The position numbers and the translations under genes were made by a program. The notes below the pieces were generated by a model. It had not been told where the DNA came from. It worked only from the letters and a program-made list of their open reading frames with translations, and did not search any database. From Burkholderia humptydooensis (GTDB lineage: Bacteria; Pseudomonadota; Gammaproteobacteria; Burkholderiales; Burkholderiaceae), in NCBI RefSeq assembly GCF_001513745.1, contig NZ_CP013380.1:3844001-3908000 (forward strand): a DNA stretch of 64,000 nucleotides, read 5' to 3'. Below are positions 45,187-52,186 of this stretch, one piece after another (the first letter of the stretch is position 1; each line of letters begins with the position of its first letter).

Positions 45187-45459
45187 ATGGCATTTCCGAC
45201 TTCAGTCAACAGCCAGATCACCGATTCGGTCTCGCAAGTCAACACGAAGGTACTGGGCGACGCGCCGTCCGTCGCGATGGGCAACCTGTATGTGGCAACG
45301 AGCCAGGCGCTGTCGAACGCCGCACACAACGCGACGAACAATCAGCAGCAATCGTACGTGACGATGCAGGCATCCACCACGCAGGCCGTGTCCACGCTGC
45401 TGACGGTGGAAACGGGCACCACGGGCGCCGCCACCGCGGAGATCCTCGGCCTGAAATAA
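45187..45459 (+). CDS. rebB: RebB-family R-body structural protein, paralog 4
   Basis: A 90-residue RebB-family protein, start MAFPTSVNSQITDSVSQVNT with AAGGAG nine bases upstream. More diverged: YVATSQALSNAAHNATNNQQ, and the C-terminal part is ASTTQAVSTLLTVETG in place of AATTMGVATLYSLDT. It is followed by a GC-rich stem-loop (45470-45502), after which the diverged Reb-like genes begin. Confidence 0.9.
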   Translation: MAFPTSVNSQITDSVSQVNTKVLGDAPSVAMGNLYVATSQALSNAAHNATNNQQQSYVTMQASTTQAVSTLLTVETGTTGAATAEILGLK

Positions 45460-45469
45460 CCGCGCCTGA

Positions 45470-45502
45470 CGCCCGCGGCCGACGCACCGGGGCACGCGGG
45501 CG
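45470..45502 (+). promoter_or_regulatory. GC-rich hairpin at the end of the four-reb array
   Basis: CGCCCGCG (45470-45477) pairs perfectly with CGCGGGCG (45495-45502) across a 17-base loop, 10 bases after the paralog 4 stop. There is no T-run, so it looks more like an RNA-stabilising 3' structure or partial Rho-type block than a true terminator. Confidence 0.45.
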
Positions 45503-45547
45503 CCATGCGCGCCGGCTATCGGGTATTCGGCCGCACCGGTCCGCGCG

Positions 45548-45739
45548 ATGCCACAGCTCGCCGTAGATCAAACGGCCGCCGCCGCGATGGCCATGACCTA
45601 TCTCGCGATGGCCGACAGCATCGGCATCGCGATGGGCAATGCCGTCGCCAATCAGCAGCGGGGCCAGGTCATCGCCGGCGCGGCCACGACTCAGGTTCTC
45701 GCATTGATCATCGCCAAGGGAAGCCAACAGGGAAGCTAA
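45548..45739 (+). CDS. Short Reb-like protein
   Basis: A 63-residue protein starting MPQLAVDQTAAAAMAMTYLA. The segment MADSIGIAMGNAVANQQRGQ and the following AATTQVLALII line up with the central MGNLYQ...NQQQ...AATTMGV of the RebB paralogs, but the N-terminal ITDSVTQ block is missing. It is therefore a shortened member that may cap or nucleate the ribbon. No good ribosome site is visible. Five bases before the next gene, so it is probably co-translated. Confidence 0.65.
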   Translation: MPQLAVDQTAAAAMAMTYLAMADSIGIAMGNAVANQQRGQVIAGAATTQVLALIIAKGSQQGS

Positions 45740-45744
45740 TCGTC

Positions 45745-46278
45745 ATGAGCACCGATGACAGCACCGTCAACAGTCAAATCGTCGACGCCGTCAGCAACGT
45801 CGTCACGCTGACGACCGGCCAATCGCCGTCACAAGCGTTCGGCATGCTCGACGCCGTCTTGCTGGAAACGCTCGGCATGGCCATGCACAACGCGGTGAAT
45901 CGCCAGCAAAGCGCCGGCATGATCAACTCGGCCGCGCTGACGGCCGCGTGCGCGAAGATCCTCGCCGTGCCGTTCCCGGCGCCGCCCCCGCCGCCGCCGC
46001 CCGCGCCGGCACCGCCGCCCGAAGTGCATCCGCTGCCGGGGCCCGGCGAATCGTCGTCGCCGGCCGCCGTCGTGGAAGCCGCCGTCAAGGAAAGCGAGAC
46101 GGCTTTCGGCGAAGCCAAGGCCGCCCTCGACGAGCTGAAGGCCTCGGCCGACACGGCCGCGAAGGACGCGGGCGACGCCGAGTACGCGCTGGACCAGTTC
46201 GCGCAATCGGTCACGGCCGCGCTGTCGAAGCCGGGCGGCGACACGCCGAACCACGGCGCACCGAGCAGCAGGAACTGA
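45745..46278 (+). CDS. Reb-like domain fused to proline linker and coiled-coil tail
   Basis: A 177-residue protein. Residues 1-75 are a diverged Reb domain (TVNSQIVDAVSNVVTLTTGQ, ETLGMAMHNAVNRQQSAGM, AALTAACAKIL). Residues about 77-100 are a polyproline linker (PAPPPPPPPAPAPPPE). Residues about 115-165 are an Ala/Glu/Lys-rich predicted coiled coil (VVEAAVKESETAFGEAKAAL). Such an architecture suits a protein that joins the R-body polymer through its Reb part and presents or tethers something through the tail. Frame and overlap with the preceding gene support co-expression. Confidence 0.75.
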   Translation: MSTDDSTVNSQIVDAVSNVVTLTTGQSPSQAFGMLDAVLLETLGMAMHNAVNRQQSAGMINSAALTAACAKILAVPFPAPPPPPPPAPAPPPEVHPLPGPGESSSPAAVVEAAVKESETAFGEAKAALDELKASADTAAKDAGDAEYALDQFAQSVTAALSKPGGDTPNHGAPSSRN

Positions 46279-46327
46279 AGGATTTCGCGCTGCCCGCTGA
46301 CACATTCACCCCACCGAAGGAAATGTC

Positions 46328-46675
46328 ATGGATCCCTCGAAGGTCAACTCTCAAGTCATCGACGTGATCAACCAGAGCCAGCTCGCGACGATGAGCCCGC
46401 AGGTGGTGTTGACGAGCGGCGCGGGCAAGGCCTATCAGTCGGTCGCCCAATCGACCGCGCTCGCGGTACAGGACGCGACCGACGCGTTGCGCAACATCAC
46501 CACGATCGCGACGACGGCGGCCGGCGTGGCGATGGCGCAGTTCCTCGCCACCGGCAAGCCGCAATACGCGACGGCGCTCACCCAGGCGCAGGAGATGATG
46601 AAGTCCGCAACCGACGACTACGCGAAGATCGGCTCGGTCGCCGCGACCGTGCTCAAGGGATTCCCGGCCGGCTGA
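46328..46675 (+). CDS. Diverged Reb-like protein
   Basis: A 115-residue protein starting MDPSKVNSQVIDVINQSQLA. The pattern NSQVIDVINQSQ, then GKAYQSVAQSTALAVQDATD and TIATTAAGVAMAQFL, follows the RebB layout, with an added C-terminal amphipathic helix (ALTQAQEMMKSATDDYAKIG). AAGGAAATGTC precedes the ATG. Likely another ribbon component or assembly factor. Confidence 0.7.
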   Translation: MDPSKVNSQVIDVINQSQLATMSPQVVLTSGAGKAYQSVAQSTALAVQDATDALRNITTIATTAAGVAMAQFLATGKPQYATALTQAQEMMKSATDDYAKIGSVAATVLKGFPAG

Positions 46676-46719
46676 AGCGAACCCGTATGCCTCCCGCAGT
46701 CCGATCAAGGAGCATTGCC

Positions 46720-47820
46720 ATGACCGTATCCGTTGCCGGCAAGCTGATACCGCTGCCCAACGCGCTGTCCGACATCGGGCGGCTCGCGCTCGCGTTCGTC
46801 GACGGCGGCATAGAGTGGCTGGTCTGGGCCGCCACCGCGCCGTCGGCGCGCTACGACTTCGCGGACGAGACGGAGCTGATCGCCACGGTCCAGCAGGGGC
46901 TGCACGCGTCGCGCTACACGCTGCTGCCGCAGCTCGGGCTGATGATCAGCCCGGTCAAGCTCATGACGCTGAGCCTGGCCGACCTGCACATCCTCGCGCG
47001 CGCCGAGAGCGGCGACGGCTCGTCCGTCGTGGCCGCGCAGGTGGCGAAGGTCCTCTCGGAACACCGTCTCGTCACCCGCGACGAACTGGCCGCGGGCGCG
47101 AGCTTCCTCGCGCAGTTGGGCGTCAAGTCGGCGCCGCTGTTCCAGGCGCTCGGCTTCGACGACAGCCTGGCGGTCACGGACCTGATGCACCTGCCGCAGG
47201 GCGCACGGCAGCAGCCGTTGCAGCAGGAGGCCGCCTCGTTCGCGTTGAAGCAGGCGCGCACCGTGCTCGAATTCTGCGACTTCTACCGCTTCTATCTCGA
47301 CTACGCGGAACAACTGAACAGCAGCGCCGCCACGCCCGAGCGGCGCGAAGCCGCGGCGACGGATGCGTCGGAAGCGTTGCTGCCGATTCTTTTCGGCGCG
47401 CTGGACTGTCCGCAGGTGCAGGGCCTGGCGGGGCCGTCCGACGTCGCGCAGACCGTGCGCAACTGGCTCGCTCAAGGCCGAATGGTGGGCTTCGCGAGGC
47501 TGTCGCAAGGCGCCCAGCAGATCGTCCAGCACACCGCCTACAAGGGCGAGACGGGCGAAGCGGCCAAGCGCATCGTCGAGCTCTTCATGCACGCGGCGCA
47601 GGCGTTTCTGGCCGCCCACCAGCCCGACCGCGGCACGATGGGCCAGGATGGCGCGACCTGTCTGTTCCCCGTCGAGTCCGCTCAATTGCATGCCGAATTG
47701 CAGTTGAGCGGCAACGGCGTGATTTCGCTGAACGACTTCGGCGCGAAACCCGCCGCGCCGGCGGCGCTTGCGCCCGCCGCGACGGAAAACGCAACCGCAG
47801 AACAGGAGAACGTATCGTGA
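46720..47820 (+). CDS. R-body-locus protein of unknown function, 366 residues
   Basis: Starts MTVSVAGKLIPLPNAL at an ATG with AAGGAG seven bases upstream. Predicted mostly helical and soluble, with no signal peptide. Recognisable only by internal features: YDFADETELIATVQQGLHAS, a helix-turn block LSADLHILARAE-like (MTLSLADLHILARAESGDGS), and FCDFYRFYLDYAEQL. The C-terminal 35 residues are Ala-rich and probably disordered. It overlaps the next gene by four bases (GTGA). I do not recognise a family. Position in the operon suggests an R-body assembly or trigger function, which is inference. Confidence 0.7.
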   Translation: MTVSVAGKLIPLPNALSDIGRLALAFVDGGIEWLVWAATAPSARYDFADETELIATVQQGLHASRYTLLPQLGLMISPVKLMTLSLADLHILARAESGDGSSVVAAQVAKVLSEHRLVTRDELAAGASFLAQLGVKSAPLFQALGFDDSLAVTDLMHLPQGARQQPLQQEAASFALKQARTVLEFCDFYRFYLDYAEQLNSSAATPERREAAATDASEALLPILFGALDCPQVQGLAGPSDVAQTVRNWLAQGRMVGFARLSQGAQQIVQHTAYKGETGEAAKRIVELFMHAAQAFLAAHQPDRGTMGQDGATCLFPVESAQLHAELQLSGNGVISLNDFGAKPAAPAALAPAATENATAEQENVS

Positions 47821-48146
47821 GCATTCCCAATAAACCGATTTCGAACGCATTCGAACGGCCGGAAGACTCGCAAGCGGCGGCCGGGCGGCTACGCGTGTCC
47901 GCGCCTTCCGGCGTCGCGCCGGTCATCACGCCGTCCATCACGCCGGCCAACGCACCGCCTGAATTCGCGAACCCGCACGCCGCCGTCGCCGACATGCGCA
48001 GGCAAGCGCGCGCGAAGGCTCAGCAGATGGTCGTGGACGCCAGGCTGGCGCTGCTGGAATCGCTGCACGCATTGCACACCGCCGGAAAGACGGATGCCGT
48101 TTCCACGGTTGCGGTTCCGGCTCCGATCAAGCGAGGCATGCGATGA
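47817..48146 (+). CDS. Small R-body-locus protein, unknown
   Basis: A 109-residue protein starting at GTG (47817) in the GTGA overlap with the previous stop; AGGAGA lies seven bases upstream. N-terminal half is Ser/Pro/Ala-rich and disordered; residues about 60-92 are a basic amphipathic helix (VADMRRQARAKAQQMVVDAR). It overlaps the next start by four bases. No family recognised. Confidence 0.65.
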   Translation: MSIPNKPISNAFERPEDSQAAAGRLRVSAPSGVAPVITPSITPANAPPEFANPHAAVADMRRQARAKAQQMVVDARLALLESLHALHTAGKTDAVSTVAVPAPIKRGMR

Positions 48147-48514
48147 CCCCCCGACGTGACGTATCGGCGACGAATCCGCCCGAGTCCATTTCGCAGACCG
48201 CCGAGATGCAGGCGCAACAGGCGGTCGATGACGCGGTCGCGGCGACCGACAAGGCGATGCGCGCCGCGTTGAACAGCACGGCGCACGCCGGCGCAGCCGA
48301 CGGCGATCACGCCGCGCGCGAAGCGATGACGCAGGCCGAGCAGGCGCTCGCGGCCGCGCTGAGCGGCGCGGCAGCCGGCGAAGCCGCCGTGGCGAACGCG
48401 TCGCGGCAAGCCGGAGAGGCCCAGGCTCGCGCGGTCGAGGCGGCGCAGCGACAGGCGGAACAGGCGATGGCCGCGGCGGCGGGGGCCGGGGCGACGGGAC
48501 CTCGGGCGGGATAG
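48143..48514 (+). CDS. Ala-rich helical R-body-locus protein, unknown
   Basis: A 123-residue protein, over one-third alanine, predicted as one or two long helices (EMQAQQAVDDAVAATDKAMR, REAMTQAEQALAAALSGAAA). The Gln/Glu/Ala heptad-like spacing suggests a coiled coil, similar in composition to the tail of the protein at 45745-46278. Translation is coupled to the previous gene (ATGA). No family recognised. Confidence 0.6.
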   Translation: MTPRRDVSATNPPESISQTAEMQAQQAVDDAVAATDKAMRAALNSTAHAGAADGDHAAREAMTQAEQALAAALSGAAAGEAAVANASRQAGEAQARAVEAAQRQAEQAMAAAAGAGATGPRAG

Positions 48515-48695
48515 CTCATGGGCAGCGCCTGCCTTGCGGGAGACCCGCTCTCGTCAGACGGCTTCGTGTCATGCCAGGTCGCGACCGCCCTACGACCGGG
48601 TCAAGCCAAGGCTTTGGGGGCGGCCGACAACGGACTCGTCATGACTCGACGAACTCGTTCAATCGCTGCAATTGAAACTTAGTCCGGGAGCATGT

Positions 48696-50645
48696 ATGGA
48701 AACGCCCGAACAGCGGTCGGCGCGGCGCGCGATGAGCAGTTGGCTGACCGAACTGATCAACGACGTGGAAAAGCCGGACGGCATCGAGAAGCGGGCCATC
48801 CGCGCCCGAGTCCTGGAGGCGCTGCAGGAAATCGACGTTCGCATCGCCGAGTTGAACGAGTCGTTGCAAGCGAAATTTCACGTTGTCCAGGGCCGGAAAC
48901 TGGTGAAGTTCTATATGAAGGGCGGCAACGCGTTCAAATGCATACACGAGCCCGAGGGAACAGCGGCCACGGAAAACGGCGGCGGAAAATCCGACTGGGA
49001 TACGCAGGTCGTCATCGATCCGTGGGCGCCGGTACCGCTGCAAGCCTACGTCTACGGCCTGCTTGAAGAGCTGGTGACGGACACGATGATCCGGGCAGGG
49101 GTCGACATCGCACGGGTGGCTGGCGACTTCGCCGATCAGACGATCAAGCAATGGATCGCGCAGCGGGACGACCCAAAGTCAAAGCATCGGATCTACTCGG
49201 CCTATTCGCTCGAATACGACGACCCGCAATCGCTGCGCCAGGTGTTCGACCAGCAACGGCTGGGGCTCTGGACCAACGACAGGCGCCGGATATCCGACCC
49301 GGACGTCGATCACCCGGAACGGATACCCGGCATCTTGCTCAATGACGCGATCCGTCCATTCATCCTGCACCGGCTCGGCTACACCTGGCACGCCCAATTG
49401 CCGTCTCTGCCACCTCTGCTGCTATCCAAGCTTCCGGTGCCGCAGCCAACCCTGCTGCGGGGCCCCTTGCCCGCGCAGATAAAAACGGATGTTCGCAAGC
49501 CGCTGCTGATGGAATTGATCGACGTCACGCTGCCGCGACGGGACACGATCGAAGCGGTGGCGGTCTGGGAGGAACTGGCCCAGGGGCAGATCGACATCCA
49601 GAACACGACGATCGCGGTGAAATCGTCCGGCGCCGACAGCGCGGAAGTCGGGGCGACCGGCGATAGCACCGAAGTGAAGCTGCCGCTGCCGGACATCATG
49701 TACCACCTGCGGGAAATCGCGACGATGCTGTGCGAGATCGCGGATGGAAGTTCGCGTCACCCGGATAAGCTCGATAGACGCTTTGAACGCTTCGGGCAAA
49801 TCTGGAGATCCAGCGACAGATCACAAATTGCCCACACGCTAAGCGAAATGGCCGGGGTGGCCGATATCAATGCGGCCCCTCCCGCGCACGTGGCGAGCGT
49901 CACCGATGCCATCGAACAGCATGGCGGCTCCCTGACACAAGCCATACTGGATGATGGAGACCCCGCTTACTGCCTGGCACGCAACCTGATGGACCGGATT
50001 GCCGACGGAATGGCCGCGAATCACAACGACTTCACTGCGGGAGGCCATGTCCCCCGCGAACTGCTGATCCGCTTTGACGAGGCGCGAGTGAGGTTGAGGC
50101 AACTGATCGATCGAACGGTGGCGCGCTTGCCCAACGAATTGGCCGTAGGCGTACTCGACGCCGCATTCAGCGACGACTTGGTGCTGATCCGCGTCCTCGA
50201 GCAAAACGAATACGTTGAGCCCAGGCAAATCGGCTTTTCGGGCGTATTGATGGCCGTCGTGATTCGCGTGAAAAACCAGTTGCAGTTGGACACCCTGTGC
50301 GAGCTGTTCCGAACGGAATTCGATCCGCGCTATGTCGACACGCGGATAAGCACGTCGGTACGCTTTCGGACTTACAGCGTACCGCGCGCCACTGGCATCA
50401 CCCATGAGATGACGATGGTGGTATTCGAGAAAGGCAAGGCGATCGCCTATCTGACAATGACGACTGCCACTCCCGGCGAAGCCCCATTCCGACGCGATGC
50501 GGCATATCCCGACCTCGAATACGCATCGCTGCCGGAAATCGCCGCGCAGCGCAAGGTCGCTGCGGCATTGATCGAAGACTACCTGATTCGCAAAACGATC
50601 TCGCAGCAATACGAGGCGCTGAAAACGCTGCTTCCCGTGGTGTGA
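48696..50645 (+). CDS. 649-residue protein with possible nucleotidyltransferase signature
   Basis: Starts METPEQRSARRAMSSW with GGGAG seven bases upstream. Residues 69-110 read LVKFYMKGGNAFK...SDWDTQVVIDP: a KGGN (Gly76-Gly77-Asn78) followed by D100-W-D102. This fits the loose pattern of nucleotidyltransferase-fold proteins, hG[GS] then DxD, best known in viral and bacterial 'KGG-SDxD' proteins, though the gap is long. Later acids (YDDPQS, DVDHPER) could supply the third metal ligand. The rest, about 200-649, has no recognised domain; it includes ILLNDAIRPFILHRLGY and a C-terminal helix pair. No signal peptide. Codon use is slightly less GC-biased than its neighbours. Function is not known, and the enzymatic call is tentative. 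Confidence 0.75.
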   Translation: METPEQRSARRAMSSWLTELINDVEKPDGIEKRAIRARVLEALQEIDVRIAELNESLQAKFHVVQGRKLVKFYMKGGNAFKCIHEPEGTAATENGGGKSDWDTQVVIDPWAPVPLQAYVYGLLEELVTDTMIRAGVDIARVAGDFADQTIKQWIAQRDDPKSKHRIYSAYSLEYDDPQSLRQVFDQQRLGLWTNDRRRISDPDVDHPERIPGILLNDAIRPFILHRLGYTWHAQLPSLPPLLLSKLPVPQPTLLRGPLPAQIKTDVRKPLLMELIDVTLPRRDTIEAVAVWEELAQGQIDIQNTTIAVKSSGADSAEVGATGDSTEVKLPLPDIMYHLREIATMLCEIADGSSRHPDKLDRRFERFGQIWRSSDRSQIAHTLSEMAGVADINAAPPAHVASVTDAIEQHGGSLTQAILDDGDPAYCLARNLMDRIADGMAANHNDFTAGGHVPRELLIRFDEARVRLRQLIDRTVARLPNELAVGVLDAAFSDDLVLIRVLEQNEYVEPRQIGFSGVLMAVVIRVKNQLQLDTLCELFRTEFDPRYVDTRISTSVRFRTYSVPRATGITHEMTMVVFEKGKAIAYLTMTTATPGEAPFRRDAAYPDLEYASLPEIAAQRKVAAALIEDYLIRKTISQQYEALKTLLPVV

Positions 50646-50737
50646 CGGATCGCGCGAGCCCCCCTGTGTTTCGTGGCCTCGCACGTTCTGCCAGCACGCC
50701 AACTATCGCTGCGAGTCGTCAATCAAGGAGCGCCAGC

Positions 50738-51415
50738 ATGACCTTCTATGCAGGATTCGACATTGAGGACTTTCCTGGTCTGGACCAGCTCAAATGGCTG
50801 AAGGAGAAAACCAACCTCTCCTGGTGCGGCTACCATCTGACGCCTCCGCCCGGGCGTCCTGACAGCGAGTGGAAAGGCAAGCGCGAAGCGCTGACCAAAC
50901 AGGGTTGGGGCTTGCTGCCCCTCTACAGGAGCCAGCAAGCCGACCCAGCGAAAATCGACGAGAAGCAAGGCAAAGACGACGGCTCAGATGCCGCCGAGCT
51001 GATGGACAACGAAAAATTTCGAAAGGGCGCCTACGTATTCATCGACTGGAGAAGCAGCAGCCTTGCCGACGAAAAGGCAAAAGCCTATCTCCTCGCATGG
51101 GCGGACAATGTCATGAAGGGCAAATATCAATATCGCCCCGGCGTCTGTTGCTCGGGCAAGCTTGCCGCCAAGATAGCGACGTGGACGGCCGATCTGGACC
51201 CGCCGCCCGAGTTGCGTATCTGGGCCACGAAGGAAACAATCGAGGAGCTACATCCGTACTCAGGGTCCATCGGTCAATTTGAGACCGACAACCCCGCCAA
51301 TTGCGGCTACGCGGACGCCATCGCATACCAATACGAGAAAGACAGCGTGCTGATGCTGTGGACGTTGCAGGTGGGCCTGAGTTCGTCAACGCTGAAGGAC
51401 CCGTCCGCCCCCTGA
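50738..51415 (+). CDS. DUF1906 (Rv2525c-like glycoside-hydrolase fold) protein, copy 1
   Basis: A 225-residue protein starting MTFYAGFDIEDFPGLDQL with AAGGAG eight bases upstream. The DUF1906 pattern is clear: FYAGFD at strand 1, LSWCGYHL, GWGLLPLY, the VFIDW strand, the late RIWATKE and the final GCGY-like block. In this family the acidic pair after 'ID' is thought to be the catalytic-like site of a GH25-related barrel. Here that position is Arg105 (FIDWR), whereas copy 2 has Glu. No signal peptide. It lies 92 bases after the 649-residue gene. Confidence 0.85.
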   Translation: MTFYAGFDIEDFPGLDQLKWLKEKTNLSWCGYHLTPPPGRPDSEWKGKREALTKQGWGLLPLYRSQQADPAKIDEKQGKDDGSDAAELMDNEKFRKGAYVFIDWRSSSLADEKAKAYLLAWADNVMKGKYQYRPGVCCSGKLAAKIATWTADLDPPPELRIWATKETIEELHPYSGSIGQFETDNPANCGYADAIAYQYEKDSVLMLWTLQVGLSSSTLKDPSAP

Positions 51416-51473
51416 CATCCTCATAGCCGTTGGAATGGCCCGCCGCCGCGGGCCATCTGAAAGGAGCAACGCC

Positions 51474-52186
51474 ATGCCCTTCTACGCAGGCTTCGACACC
51501 GACATCTTCCCCGGCCAACTGCAGCTCGACTGGCTCAAATCCAACACCAATCTCAGTTGGTGCGGCTACTATCTCGCGCCTGCGCCGAACCATCCCGACG
51601 ACAGTTGGATGGGCAATCGTCAGGCGTTGATCGAGCAAGGCTGGGGGCTGCTGCCGATTTACGTCGGCCAACAGGCCGGATCGAACACGCTGACCGATGC
51701 GCAAGGCACCGCCGACGGCTCGCAAGCCGCTCACCTGGCGCGCGCCGAAGGCTTTCCGCGCGACGGCTACCTGTACATCGACTGGGAAGACGGCAGCCCC
51801 CTCGACGCCGATGCCCAGGCCTATCTCGGCGCATGGGCGGCCGAGGTCGTCAAGAACGGCTATCAGCCCGGCGTCTATTGCTCGCACGATCTGGCCGATT
51901 CGATCGCGTCGCTGATGGCCGGTCTGAATCCGCCGCCGGAACTGCGCATCTGGGCCTGGAACGTGCCGACGACGAACCCGCAGCCCTACCTGGGCCCCTC
52001 GGCGCATTCCCCGCCGTCACGCCCGCCGGGTGCGGCTATGTGCACGCGATGGCGTGGCAACACCTGCAAAACTGCGTGCTGATGCCCGGAGCGTTGCAGG
52101 TGGACCTGAACGCGTCGAACCTGAAGGACCCGTCCGCGCCGTCCATATCGCGATGGCAGCGGCCCGTCACGCCGCCGAGCCCCTGA
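51474..52186 (+). pseudogene. DUF1906 protein, copy 2, frameshifted
   Basis: Starts MPFYAGFDTDIFPGQLQL with AAGGAGC eight bases upstream and matches copy 1 throughout. It keeps the presumed key acid (YIDWED, Glu105). At the run of four C at 51995-51998 the frame shifts by one base: the first frame stops at 52082, while the matching C-terminal region (GCGYVHAMAW, LKDPSAP) continues in the other frame to a stop at 52184-52186. One extra C would restore an uninterrupted protein of about 237 residues. The end overlaps the convergent regulator gene by 20 bases. Could be a true frameshift mutation or a base-calling error. Confidence 0.8.

Noticed and set aside
44232..48514. The small helical proteins as phage tail or type VI secretion components
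   Set aside because: The ITDSVTQ/MGNLYQ/AATTMGV pattern is specific to RebB; no sheath, tube, baseplate or spike gene is present.
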